Part shown: positions 1 to 5,827 of the stretch, piece by piece
Position numbering within the stretch: position 1 is the first letter of the stretch
Layout: every line of letters starts with the position of its first letter
NCBI GenBank assembly: GCA_934675095.1
Contig: CAKUPC010000015.1
Span: 1-37,247 of the forward strand
Length of the DNA: 37,247 bases
Direction: 5' to 3'
Source: an uncultured Bacteroidales bacterium
GTDB lineage: Bacteria; Bacteroidota; Bacteroidia; Bacteroidales; UBA932
Notes under the pieces: generated by a model
The model's database searches: none
The model's input: the letters and a program-made list of their open reading frames with translations, nothing else
What the model was told of the DNA's origin: nothing
Program-made: the position numbers and the translations under genes

Positions 1-691
1 CCTTGTCATAGTCGAACAGGTGGGTATTCAGCAGTTTGTCGAGCTCGACGTCGGCATAGTTGCACTCGATGATTTCGGCTTTCGGCTGAAGCTCGCGGAT
101 GATGGCCTTTATGCGTTCGAGTTCCTTCGGCGAAACTTCCGACGCCTTGTTGAGGAGGACGGTGTTGCAGAACTCAATCTGCTGGATTACAAGGTTTTCG
201 ATGTCTTCCTCATCGATGTTTTTCATCACGAGGGTGTCGCCGCAGTCGAACTCGCTCTGCATTCTCATCGCATCGACGACGGTGACGATGTTGTCGAGCC
301 GGCAGATGCCGTACTTCGTGTAGAGGCCGCCGAAGGTCGGAATGCTGCAGATTGTCCTCGCGATAGGCTCCGGTTCGCAGATTCCGCTGGCCTCGATGAC
401 GATGTAGTCGAACTTCTGCATCCTCATGAGCTCATAAATCTGCTCTATGAGGTCGGTTTTAAGCGTGCAGCAGATGCATCCGTTCTGGAGCGCGACGAGG
501 CTGTCGTCCTTCTTGCCGACCACTCCGCCCTTCTGGATGAGGTCCGCGTCTATGTTCACTTCTCCTATGTCGTTGACAATCACTGCGAAGCGTATGCCCT
601 TTTCGTTTGCCAGAATCCTGTTGAGGAGCGTCGTCTTGCCGCTTCCGAGATAGCCGGTGAGCAGGAGAACCGGAATTTCTTTCTTTTCCAT
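1..691 (-). CDS. COG0523/CobW-family G3E GTPase, 3' end outside window
   Basis: This minus-strand gene starts at the ATG at 691-689 and runs off the left edge, so only about 230 N-terminal residues are present. Translation shows a P-loop GYLGSGKTT near residues 13-21, then VNDIGEVNIDADLI, the metal-binding CxCC motif in GCICCTL, EASGICEPEPI, and LLNKAS, which resembles the NKxD base-recognition motif. These mark the G3E family, cytosolic GTPases that bind zinc or another metal and are thought to deliver it to client enzymes. The CxCC motif and the lack of a cobalt-specific neighbour fit a general metal chaperone better than cobalamin synthesis, but the metal cannot be told from sequence. A 13-bp palindrome lies 16 nt upstream of the start. 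The gene is divergent from ubiE. Family assignment is firm; the role is inferred. Confidence 0.93.
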   Translation of the reverse strand, partial: MEKKEIPVLLLTGYLGSGKTTLLNRILANEKGIRFAVIVNDIGEVNIDADLIQKGGVVGKKDDSLVALQNGCICCTLKTDLIEQIYELMRMQKFDYIVIEASGICEPEPIARTICSIPTFGGLYTKYGICRLDNIVTVVDAMRMQSEFDCGDTLVMKNIDEEDIENLVIQQIEFCNTVLLNKASEVSPKELERIKAIIRELQPKAEIIECNYADVELDKLLNTHLFDYDK

Positions 692-706
692 ATATTTATT
701 TTATAT

Positions 707-719
707 TGACAAATTGTCA
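707..719. promoter_or_regulatory. Palindrome upstream of the COG0523 GTPase, possible operator
   Basis: TGACAAATTGTCA is a perfect inverted repeat (TGACAA/TTGTCA around one central base), 16 nt before the GTPase start. On the minus strand it contains ACAATTTG, a weak match to the TAnnTTTG -7 box, so a bound regulator could block transcription. COG0523 genes are often under metalloregulators of the Fur/Zur type; assigning one here is speculation. Confidence 0.35.
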
Positions 720-775
720 TAAGAAAATGCGTCTCATATTCGCGTCAAAGTCTGTGCCTTTGCCGGAAAAAACGT

Positions 776-783
776 TATCTTTG
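776..783 (+). promoter_or_regulatory. -7 promoter box for ubiE
   Basis: TATCTTTG matches the Bacteroidetes -7 consensus TAnnTTTG exactly. Transcription would begin near 788-790, which bears on the choice of ubiE start codon. No TTTG is found at the usual -33 spacing; the nearest, at 759-762, is too close. Confidence 0.5.
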
Positions 784-847
784 CCGTGTTTTGCCGAAGT
801 CTCTGCCACTGTTGTCAGAAGACCGTCCCGGTGACATTGCTCACGAT

Positions 848-1546
848 ATGCCGAAAAAGGAAGCCGTGGAGAAGATGTTTGACAGCATCGCTCCGGAATA
901 TGATGCTCTGAACCATATACTTTCGCTGAATATCGACAAGATATGGCGTCGTCGCGCCGTGCGGAAACTCCTGCCGAAAGATGCTGACTTTCATATACTT
1001 GACGTTGCCTGCGGGACGGGGGACTTCTCTGTTGCCGTGGCGAGGCGCTCGAAGAACGCGCGGGTTGCCGGCATCGACCTCTCGGACGGAATGCTTGCCG
1101 GTGGGCGCGATAAGGTCGCGAGGCTTGGTCTAGACGGCCGGATTGAGCTGCTGAAAGGGGACTGCGAGGCTCTGGAGTTCGCCGACAACAGCTTCGACGG
1201 AGTGTGCGTGGGATTCGGCGTGAGAAACTTCGAGCATCTTGAGCAGGGGCTGCGAGAGATGCACCGCGTGCTTCGGCCCGGCGGCAAACTCGTCATTCTG
1301 GAACTTTCCGTCCCTCAGAACAGGCTGCTTCTTGCGCTGTACAAGCTGTATTTCCTGAAAATTCTGCCGTGGATTGGCGGCATGGTCAGCGGCGACAAGG
1401 CGGCCTACCGCTATCTCCCGGCCTCTGTCCTGAATTTTCCTCTTCCCAAGCGCTTCAAGTCCATCCTCTCATCCTGCGGCTTCTCCTCCGTCCGCCACAC
1501 GGCCCTCACCTTCGGCATCTGCCGGATGTACGTCGCTGAGAAGTAA
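848..1546 (+). CDS. ubiE: Demethylmenaquinone methyltransferase (UbiE/MenG)
   Basis: This is an S-adenosylmethionine-dependent C-methyltransferase that converts demethylmenaquinone to menaquinone, the last step of menaquinone synthesis. The N-terminus carries the family sequence KMFDSIAPEYDALNHILS. SAM motif I is DVACGTGDFSVA, and VGFGVRNFEHLEQGLREM followed by RVLRPGGKLVILELS is characteristic of UbiE. The C-terminal TFGICRMYVAEK is also typical. I chose the ATG at 848 (232 aa). An in-frame TTG at 791 would add 19 residues, but it sits right behind the -7 box and would give a leaderless message with a rare start. Family members usually have 15-20 residues before MFD, so the true start is not settled. 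menA is convergent 36 bp away, so two consecutive steps of the same pathway face each other. Confidence 0.93.
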   Translation: MPKKEAVEKMFDSIAPEYDALNHILSLNIDKIWRRRAVRKLLPKDADFHILDVACGTGDFSVAVARRSKNARVAGIDLSDGMLAGGRDKVARLGLDGRIELLKGDCEALEFADNSFDGVCVGFGVRNFEHLEQGLREMHRVLRPGGKLVILELSVPQNRLLLALYKLYFLKILPWIGGMVSGDKAAYRYLPASVLNFPLPKRFKSILSSCGFSSVRHTALTFGICRMYVAEK

Positions 1547-1569
1547 ATCTCGAACGGAGTGAGAGATTT
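1545..1569. terminator. Bidirectional hairpin between ubiE and menA
   Basis: AAATCTC (1545-1551) pairs with GAGATTT (1563-1569) around an 11-nt loop. The stem begins on the ubiE stop codon and ends 13 nt from the menA stop, so it could terminate transcription from both sides. There is only a short T run on either side. Confidence 0.45.
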
Positions 1570-1582
1570 GTGCTCCTTGAGA

Positions 1583-2494
1583 CTACCATAAATAAACAGT
1601 AAACCCGACCGCAAGAAGAATCGCCAGGGCAAAAGTTCCCATCACGAGCATCGGAAGATACTTGTCAAGGGCGTGGTCCCGCTGCTTCCAGACTCCGACG
1701 AGGTGAATGGCATAGAGCGGAATCGTCACGAGGAAGAGGCAGTGCCACCAGTCGAACATCCTGCATCCGAAGACATAGCCGAGCAGCAGCGCCCAGCCTC
1801 CGGTAATCAGCAGCGTCTGATATATCCTCGCATTCCTTTCTCCAAGCCTTATCGCGACGGTCACTCTTGTCGCGGCGTCCGTCTTCATGTCCCTGATGTT
1901 GTTGATGTTCAGCACTCCAACGCTGAAAAGCCCTATTGCCGAGGCTGGAAGCAGGAGATAGAACGACGGAATCTCGTGCGCGACGACGAAATATGCCCCG
2001 AGCACCGACACGATTCCGAAGAACGTGAACACGGCGATGTCCCCGTGCCCCCTGTAGCCGTAGGGATGCCGCCCGAGCGTGTATCTCATCGCCGCCATCA
2101 CGGCCGACGCTCCGAGAAGCAGAAGCAGAATCGGCTCAAGCGCCAGGAATGTCCCGTAGGAGGAATATACCATCCCTGCACCTGATAGGCAGCTCATCAC
2201 GGCCCAGAACGCAATCATTCCCCGGTAGTCTCTGTCGCAGAGATGCCCTCTGGAGTAGTTCGGCCCCTGACGGTCGTCCCCGTCGGTTCCGCTGATGTAG
2301 TCTCCATATTCGTTTGACACATTCGACAGAATCTGAAGACAGACGGCTGTAAGTGCCACGAGAGCCGCGACGCACCAGCTTATGTGATAGTCCGCGGCGG
2401 CGAGTCCGATTCCCGTTATTATTCCCGCAAGCGATAGCGGCAATGTGCGAAACCTCGCCGATTTGATGTAATATCCGATTTTTTTCGTATTCAT
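1583..2494 (-). CDS. menA: 1,4-dihydroxy-2-naphthoate polyprenyltransferase MenA
   Basis: MenA is an integral membrane prenyltransferase that attaches the polyprenyl chain to 1,4-dihydroxy-2-naphthoate, giving demethylmenaquinone, the substrate of the neighbouring UbiE. The 303-aa product has the usual length and about eight hydrophobic segments. The first Asp-rich motif is NEYGDYISGTDGDDRQG (about residues 61-77), where the prenyl diphosphate and Mg2+ bind. The second is NNIRDMKTDAATRVTVAIRLG (about 200-220). The start at 2494 is the only sensible one. A TAACTTCG -7 box ends only 4 nt before the ATG, so the message may be leaderless. MenA is clearly favoured over UbiA by the motifs and by the adjacent ubiE. 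Confidence 0.93.
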   Translation of the reverse strand: MNTKKIGYYIKSARFRTLPLSLAGIITGIGLAAADYHISWCVAALVALTAVCLQILSNVSNEYGDYISGTDGDDRQGPNYSRGHLCDRDYRGMIAFWAVMSCLSGAGMVYSSYGTFLALEPILLLLLGASAVMAAMRYTLGRHPYGYRGHGDIAVFTFFGIVSVLGAYFVVAHEIPSFYLLLPASAIGLFSVGVLNINNIRDMKTDAATRVTVAIRLGERNARIYQTLLITGGWALLLGYVFGCRMFDWWHCLFLVTIPLYAIHLVGVWKQRDHALDKYLPMLVMGTFALAILLAVGFTVYLW

Positions 2495-2498
2495 GGCG

Positions 2499-2506
2499 CG
2501 AAGTTA
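2499..2506 (-). promoter_or_regulatory. -7 promoter box for menA
   Basis: On the minus strand this reads TAACTTCG, a TAnnTTCG variant of the Bacteroidetes -7 box; the same octamer occurs at 4861-4868 before the queuosine-precursor transporter. It lies 4 nt upstream of the menA ATG. Confidence 0.45.
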
Positions 2507-2597
2507 CGAATATTTCCCGATTTTCGTCCTTCCGTCGGGCGATTGCCGATATTTGTATGTTTCATAGCCAACGCTTTTCATATTCTCGAAACCTCGA

Positions 2598-2605
2598 TAA
2601 TTTTG
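2598..2605 (+). promoter_or_regulatory. -7 promoter box for the 49-aa small protein
   Basis: TAATTTTG matches TAnnTTTG. TTTT at 2575-2578 stands in for the -33 TTTG with a 19-nt spacer. The small gene begins 37 nt downstream, and nothing else on the plus strand could use this promoter. Confidence 0.5.
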
Positions 2606-2642
2606 CATCACGATTTTGAAAATAAATAAAAACAATACAACT

Positions 2643-2792
2643 ATGAAACTCACGGTATTTTTCGTTCTGGTTGCCCTTTGCGTGGCAGGAAGCATCTTCA
2701 CGGCATTTGACAAGATGAGGCGTCTCAAGAAGGTTGAGGTTAAGAATCATCGGGTCAATATCCGTAAAATCAAGGATATAGTCACAGAATAA
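2643..2792 (+). CDS. Small single-span membrane protein, 49 aa
   Basis: The ATG at 2643 opens a 49-codon frame that ends in TAA at 2790-2792. Residues 4-21 are hydrophobic (TVFFVLVALCVAGSIFTA). They are followed by a strongly basic segment, DKMRRLKKVEVKNHRVNIRK, which by the positive-inside rule would face the cytoplasm. A TAnnTTTG promoter box lies 37 nt upstream and a strong Rho-independent terminator 57 nt downstream, so this is a self-contained transcription unit. I do not recognise the family. It could be a small regulatory or accessory membrane protein. Expression is supported by the flanking signals, not by homology. Confidence 0.6.
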   Translation: MKLTVFFVLVALCVAGSIFTAFDKMRRLKKVEVKNHRVNIRKIKDIVTE

Positions 2793-2849
2793 CAAATATT
2801 CTCGAAGGTACTGTTTTCAACCGGTACTTTTATATGCATTAATTTTTCG

Positions 2850-2886
2850 GACCGCTGAACTTCGCGAGAATCTCAGCGGTCTTTTT
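2850..2886 (+). terminator. Rho-independent terminator after the 49-aa gene
   Basis: GACCGCTGA (2850-2858) pairs with TCAGCGGTC (2873-2881), a 9-bp perfect stem with a 14-nt loop, followed by TTTTT (2882-2886). Confidence 0.8.
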
Positions 2887-2965
2887 ATAGTCTCCACAAT
2901 CTAAGGTCAACTCATTCTTCTCAAATTTTTTTTCTGAGAAATATTTCTGGGTAGGAGGGGATGAA

Positions 2966-3060
2966 GAAAAAGATGGAGTACAAGGCACTCGGTGAAGATA
3001 AAACCGCAGCAACCTTATGGTTGTGAGGATTTTATCGAGACGAGTAACGCAGTAATCCGC
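2966..3060 (-). repeat. Nested-hairpin intergenic repeat, copy A
   Basis: This is one of three copies (others at 28443-28544 and 14523-14610). Read on the minus strand it begins 3 nt after the stop codon of the 3064-3567 gene. It shows GCGGATTACTGCGTTAC, an outer stem (CGAGT 3041-3045 with ACTCG 2987-2991), an inner stem (TTTTATC 3030-3036 with GATAAAA 2997-3003), and an apical hairpin CAACC/GGTTG (3010-3014 with 3019-3023) inside the conserved ATCCTCACAACC...GGTTGCTGCGG. It ends in CTCCATCTTTTT. The pairing is seen directly. Its role as a 3' UTR, terminator or REP-like element is inferred. Confidence 0.75.
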
Positions 3061-3063
3061 TTT

Positions 3064-3567
3064 TTATTCGCCCCGATTTCTTGTTACTGAAAAAGAAAAC
3101 TTTCTGAAGACGAATATCGGAATCATCGTCGCCAGCACCATCAGCACGATGGCGACCATGCAGATGAGCGCATTGTAGTGAAAGACGTTGCGGTAGTGCG
3201 AGAAGGTCTCCTCGCCGCCCGCCATGATTGCAAGCACGAGGGCATTGACGGCCCTGTAGGCATACATTCCCGGAATCATCGGGAGCAGGGCGGGGAAGGA
3301 CAGCGCCTCGACGGGGCATCTGCGCCACTTTGCCACGGGAAGGGACAGCAGCCCTATCGCGAGGCCGGCGAAGAAGCTTGCCTGGACAATGTGGACGCCG
3401 AAATACTCCATGAGCACGAACCTTGTCATGTGTCCTGTCGCTGCAAGTATCGCGCATCCGAGAAAACTGTTCTTTGAAATGTTGCTTATGCTGCCGAAAC
3501 CGATTGCGGCTATCGCCGCAAACAGCCCGTCGGAAATCACCGCTATCGGAATTGTCAAATCAATCAT
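3064..3567 (-). CDS. Threonine/serine exporter, small ThrE_2-type subunit
   Basis: The product is a 167-aa integral membrane protein with about five hydrophobic spans. It resembles the DUF3815/ThrE_2 half of the ThrE exporter family (ISDGLFAAIAAIGFGSISNI near the N-terminus, LPMIPGMYAYRAVNAL in the middle). In split systems this half works with a DUF1212/ThrE half, which is exactly what lies upstream: the 275-aa protein ending 13 nt before this start. Together they would form a membrane transporter related to corynebacterial ThrE, which exports threonine and serine by proton exchange. Substrate in this organism is not known. The ATG at 3567 is the natural start. A dispersed hairpin repeat follows the stop codon directly. 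Confidence 0.85.
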   Translation of the reverse strand: MIDLTIPIAVISDGLFAAIAAIGFGSISNISKNSFLGCAILAATGHMTRFVLMEYFGVHIVQASFFAGLAIGLLSLPVAKWRRCPVEALSFPALLPMIPGMYAYRAVNALVLAIMAGGEETFSHYRNVFHYNALICMVAIVLMVLATMIPIFVFRKFSFSVTRNRGE

Positions 3568-3579
3568 AGTCTTTTCTTT

Positions 3580-4407
3580 CTAAACGTAGTTAATCTGCAT
3601 GATCATCAGGGCGAGGCAAAGTCCGAGCGAAAGGGAAATCGTCGTGATGATTGCCTGGATGAAGCGGCTGAGGCAGCATATGTAGTGCCCGTAGATGAGG
3701 TCGCTCATCGCGTTGATGAAGGGTATGCCCGGAACAAGCCACAGCACGCTGGTCGCGAGGGCGATGTCCGGCGTCGAGCCCAGGCCGAAGACATAGCCTG
3801 AACAGCTTATAATCGCAGAGAGGCAGCTTGACGCGATGATGGAGAGCTGGACATTAAGTCCCTGCCTTACAACCATCTCGTGCTTGAGGTAGAATCCGCA
3901 GACGGTCGCCACAAAAACTATTGCCATGGAAGTCCAGTCGCCGTTGAACAGGCGGCAGAAAGAGGCGTTTGCACAGCCGACGAGAAAGGTCACGAGCGGA
4001 AACTTCAGGCGCGGAACCTTCAGGATTTCCTCATATTCCTTCCACGCGCTCTCAAGCGGCAGCCGCTCGTCGGAGATTTTCCAGCTCAGCGAGCTCAGGC
4101 GCGTTATCGCGTCGAAGTTAAGCGACGTTTCGCTTATCTTGCAGTTGACCGTGTAGGAATGCTCCCTGTTCGGATCCCAGAGGGTGAGCATAATCTCGTT
4201 CGGAAGGACGGCGAAGTCCGCCAGAGCGCCGTAGGACTCCGCTATTCTGACGACATTCTTTTCCGTCCTGATTGTCGTAGTCCCGCTTGACAGCAGTTTC
4301 GCCGCATATTCCGACAAAAACCTGCACATCCCTTTAAGGTGTTCATGTGTAGGTGCTATAACTAATGTGTTATCGTTAATAACACTTTTGTTTTCAACTT
4401 TTTCCAT
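3580..4407 (-). CDS. Threonine/serine exporter, large ThrE/DUF1212-type subunit
   Basis: This 275-aa protein has a soluble N-terminal half (about residues 1-140, including LLSSGTTTIRTEKNVVRIAESYG) and a C-terminal half with about five membrane spans (from about residue 150, with LVTFLVGCANASFCRLFNGD and LWLVPGIPFINAMSDLIYGHY). That arrangement is typical of the DUF1212/ThrE family, in which the cytoplasmic domain precedes the membrane domain. The partner subunit follows 12 nt downstream in the same operon. A 57-codon small membrane protein lies 64 nt upstream on the same strand, and I see no separate promoter in that gap, so the three are probably cotranscribed. The transport role is from the family; the substrate is unproven. 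Confidence 0.85.
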   Translation of the reverse strand: MEKVENKSVINDNTLVIAPTHEHLKGMCRFLSEYAAKLLSSGTTTIRTEKNVVRIAESYGALADFAVLPNEIMLTLWDPNREHSYTVNCKISETSLNFDAITRLSSLSWKISDERLPLESAWKEYEEILKVPRLKFPLVTFLVGCANASFCRLFNGDWTSMAIVFVATVCGFYLKHEMVVRQGLNVQLSIIASSCLSAIISCSGYVFGLGSTPDIALATSVLWLVPGIPFINAMSDLIYGHYICCLSRFIQAIITTISLSLGLCLALMIMQINYV

Positions 4408-4444
4408 ATTATATGCATCAATCTTCGGTCTTTACCACGCCTCG

Positions 4445-4471
4445 GAAACTGTTTTGATTTTTTTCAGTTTC
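4445..4471 (-). other. Intercistronic hairpin between the 57-aa gene and thrE-like gene
   Basis: GAAACTG (4445-4451) and CAGTTTC (4465-4471) form a 7-bp stem with an A/T-rich loop, starting on the base next to the stop codon of the small gene. No U tract follows on the minus strand, so it may be an attenuator or processing site rather than a full terminator. Confidence 0.35.
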
Positions 4472-4645
4472 TCAGTCGAGGTAGTGGTTGCTGTCCGTGC
4501 TGTCCCATGTGATGATGTGGTGCTTGTGATTTTCCTTGACCAACCATCCGACGACAGGAACCGCCACGACCGCTGCGATGCACGCGATTATAATCATCTG
4601 CGCGTTTGAATTCATGCAGCTTGCAAAGTGAAGAAACAAATCCAT
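4472..4645 (-). CDS. Small membrane protein with His-rich tail, 57 aa
   Basis: The minus-strand ATG at 4645 gives a 57-codon frame ending with TGA at 4474-4472. Residues 17-36 form one membrane span (MIIIACIAAVVAVPVVGWLV), followed by a polar tail containing KENHKHHIITWDSTDSNHYLD. A second ATG at codon 11 is also plausible. A TACTTTTG promoter box lies 70 nt upstream. It is the first gene of a likely operon with the two ThrE-type subunits, which suggests an accessory or regulatory role for that exporter. This is inference from position only; I recognise no family. Confidence 0.6.
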   Translation of the reverse strand: MDLFLHFASCMNSNAQMIIIACIAAVVAVPVVGWLVKENHKHHIITWDSTDSNHYLD

Positions 4646-4715
4646 AATTCTATAAATTTAACACTACTAACCTTGCCTTCGGATATCCGGAATCCCGTTT
4701 CTCCGAAAAACGCTG

Positions 4716-4723
4716 CAAAAGTA
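4716..4723 (-). promoter_or_regulatory. -7 promoter box for the small-protein/ThrE unit
   Basis: On the minus strand this reads TACTTTTG, a match to TAnnTTTG. Transcription would start near 4709, leaving a leader of about 65 nt before the 57-codon gene. No good -33 TTTG is seen. Confidence 0.45.
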
Positions 4724-4837
4724 TCGCATCATCGGCAGATGAGTATGCCTTTGTTATGAATTGTTGCGATTGCGGCGTTCGGAATCCGGACATCGGCTGA
4801 CAGCGGGACGGTTGGCGGTTGGCATGAAACGGGAGAA

Positions 4838-4868
4838 TTTGAAAATATCAAAAATATCCGTAACTTCG
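4838..4868 (+). promoter_or_regulatory. Promoter of the queuosine-precursor transporter
   Basis: TTTG (4838-4841), a 19-nt spacer and TAACTTCG (4861-4868) form a good Bacteroidetes sigma-factor promoter. Transcription would start near 4873, leaving a leader of about 85 nt. Confidence 0.6.
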
Positions 4869-4883
4869 CACCCGCTTTTGAAA

Positions 4884-4934
4884 TATTATCCCGGGGCTGT
4901 TTGGTTTATGGCCACCGGGCGGGAATATACCCGG
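4884..4934 (+). promoter_or_regulatory. Structured leader with two competing helices before yhhQ
   Basis: CCCGGGGC (4890-4897) can pair with GCC-A-CCGGG (4911-4919). The same CCGGG (4915-4919) can instead pair with CCCGG (4930-4934). The two helices exclude each other, as in a riboswitch or attenuator, and the gene downstream carries a queuosine precursor. I could not fit the sequence to the known preQ1-I aptamer pattern, so ligand control is only a possibility. Confidence 0.35.
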
Positions 4935-4956
4935 AGTAGTTGAAACCTCTAAAACA

Positions 4957-5646
4957 ATGAACAAAAAATCACAAAACGTGAGTGTGCTGTTCCTGCTTTT
5001 CAGCATCCTCTTCTGTGTCTGCCTCATCACGGCAAACCTTCTCGAAACAAAGCAAATCGCAGTCGGTCAGATTTCATTGACCGGCGGTCTTTTAGTTTTC
5101 CCTGTCAGCTACATAATCAACGATTGTGTATGTGAGGTGTGGGGATATGCCAGGGCGCGCCTTCTCATCTGGCTCGGCTTCGCAATGAATTTCTTCGTTG
5201 TCGCTATGGGCGCCTTGTGCGACATCATTCCGCCTGCTCCATATTGGGAGAATCAGGAGGGCTTCCACGCCATCTTCGGACTTGCCCCACGCATTGCAGC
5301 CGCGTCATTCGTCGCATTTATCGTAGGCTCGTTCGCAAATGCCTACGTCATGAGCAAGATGAAGCTCCACGACGGCGCGAAACGCTTTTCTCTCCGTGCA
5401 ATTCTGAGCACTGTGGCGGGCGAGAGCTGCGACAGCCTCATTTTCTTCCCGCTTGCATTCGGAGGCGTGATTCCGACGTCCGAACTTCCATGGCTCATGC
5501 TCTGGCAGGTCATTCTCAAGACGGTCTATGAAATCATCGCTCTTCCGGTCACCGTCCGCGTCGTAAAGGCTCTCAAGAAACATGAGGGGGAGGATGTTTA
5601 TGACAACAACATTTCTTACAACATCTTTAAAATAAAGGATTTATAA
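4957..5646 (+). CDS. yhhQ: Queuosine precursor transporter, YhhQ/VUT family
   Basis: This 229-aa inner-membrane protein has about six spans and the family motifs FPVSYIINDCVCEVWGYARAR (about residues 48-68; the acidic residues and AR are typical) and VAGESCDSLIFFPLAFGG (about 151-168). YhhQ/COG1738 proteins import the 7-deazapurine precursors preQ0 and preQ1, used to make the tRNA wobble base queuosine; some relatives take queuine. A consensus promoter and a structured 5' leader precede it. Two bases after its stop codon begins a truncated queF, the gene for the enzyme that reduces preQ0 to preQ1, which strongly supports the assignment. With that queF broken, the cell may depend on imported preQ1 or queuine unless another copy exists. 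Confidence 0.9.
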   Translation: MNKKSQNVSVLFLLFSILFCVCLITANLLETKQIAVGQISLTGGLLVFPVSYIINDCVCEVWGYARARLLIWLGFAMNFFVVAMGALCDIIPPAPYWENQEGFHAIFGLAPRIAAASFVAFIVGSFANAYVMSKMKLHDGAKRFSLRAILSTVAGESCDSLIFFPLAFGGVIPTSELPWLMLWQVILKTVYEIIALPVTVRVVKALKKHEGEDVYDNNISYNIFKIKDL

Positions 5647-5648
5647 TT

Positions 5649-5801
5649 ATGGAAGGACGAGAAACCGAAGGCCTTCACGCGCTTGGCAGGAGGACCGAAT
5701 ACAGGCAGGATTATGCTCCGGAGGTGCTGGAGTCATTCATCATATTGCCGAATTTGCGGCATTTTTGTATATTTGCAACCCCAAAATGTAAGCGGTATTG
5801 A
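5649..5801 (+). pseudogene. queF: queF remnant (7-cyano-7-deazaguanine reductase), N-terminus only
   Basis: An ATG two bases after the yhhQ stop opens a 50-codon frame. Its first 30 residues read as the start of QueF, including RTEY and the conserved YAPEVLESF. Intact QueF continues with PN followed by more than 100 further residues with the catalytic Cys and Asp. Here the frame changes after codon 30 to IILPNLRHFCIFATPKCKRY and stops at TGA (5799-5801). The new sequence is the promoter region of the antiporter, whose TATATTTG box lies at 5768-5775. A deletion therefore removed most of queF. About 5649-5738 is recognisable. It cannot encode a working reductase. Confidence 0.8.
5768..5775 (+). 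promoter_or_regulatory. -7 promoter box for the antiporter
   Basis: TATATTTG matches TAnnTTTG. ATTG at 5745-5748 gives a 19-nt spacer. The box lies inside the shifted reading frame of the queF remnant and 52 nt before the antiporter ATG. Confidence 0.55.
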
Positions 5802-5827
5802 TTTTGGGACTAACAAAATATAATTCA

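Noticed and set aside
20..709. Plus-strand frame of 229 codons over the left edge
   Set aside because: It is the complement of the COG0523 GTPase, whose P-loop and CxCC motifs read cleanly on the minus strand; the plus frame has no recognisable motif.
2809..2830. Second hairpin from the two GGTACT words before the terminator
   Set aside because: The words are direct, not inverted, repeats and do not pair.
4915..4956. A preQ1-I riboswitch before yhhQ
   Set aside because: The hairpin CCGGG/CCCGG has a tail of A-rich sequence, but the conserved loop bases of the class I aptamer could not be matched, so it is kept only as a structured leader.
5649..5801. The 50-codon frame after yhhQ as a genuine small protein
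   Set aside because: Its first 30 residues match the QueF N-terminus and the rest is promoter DNA, so it is a remnant. Translation of a short peptide cannot be excluded.
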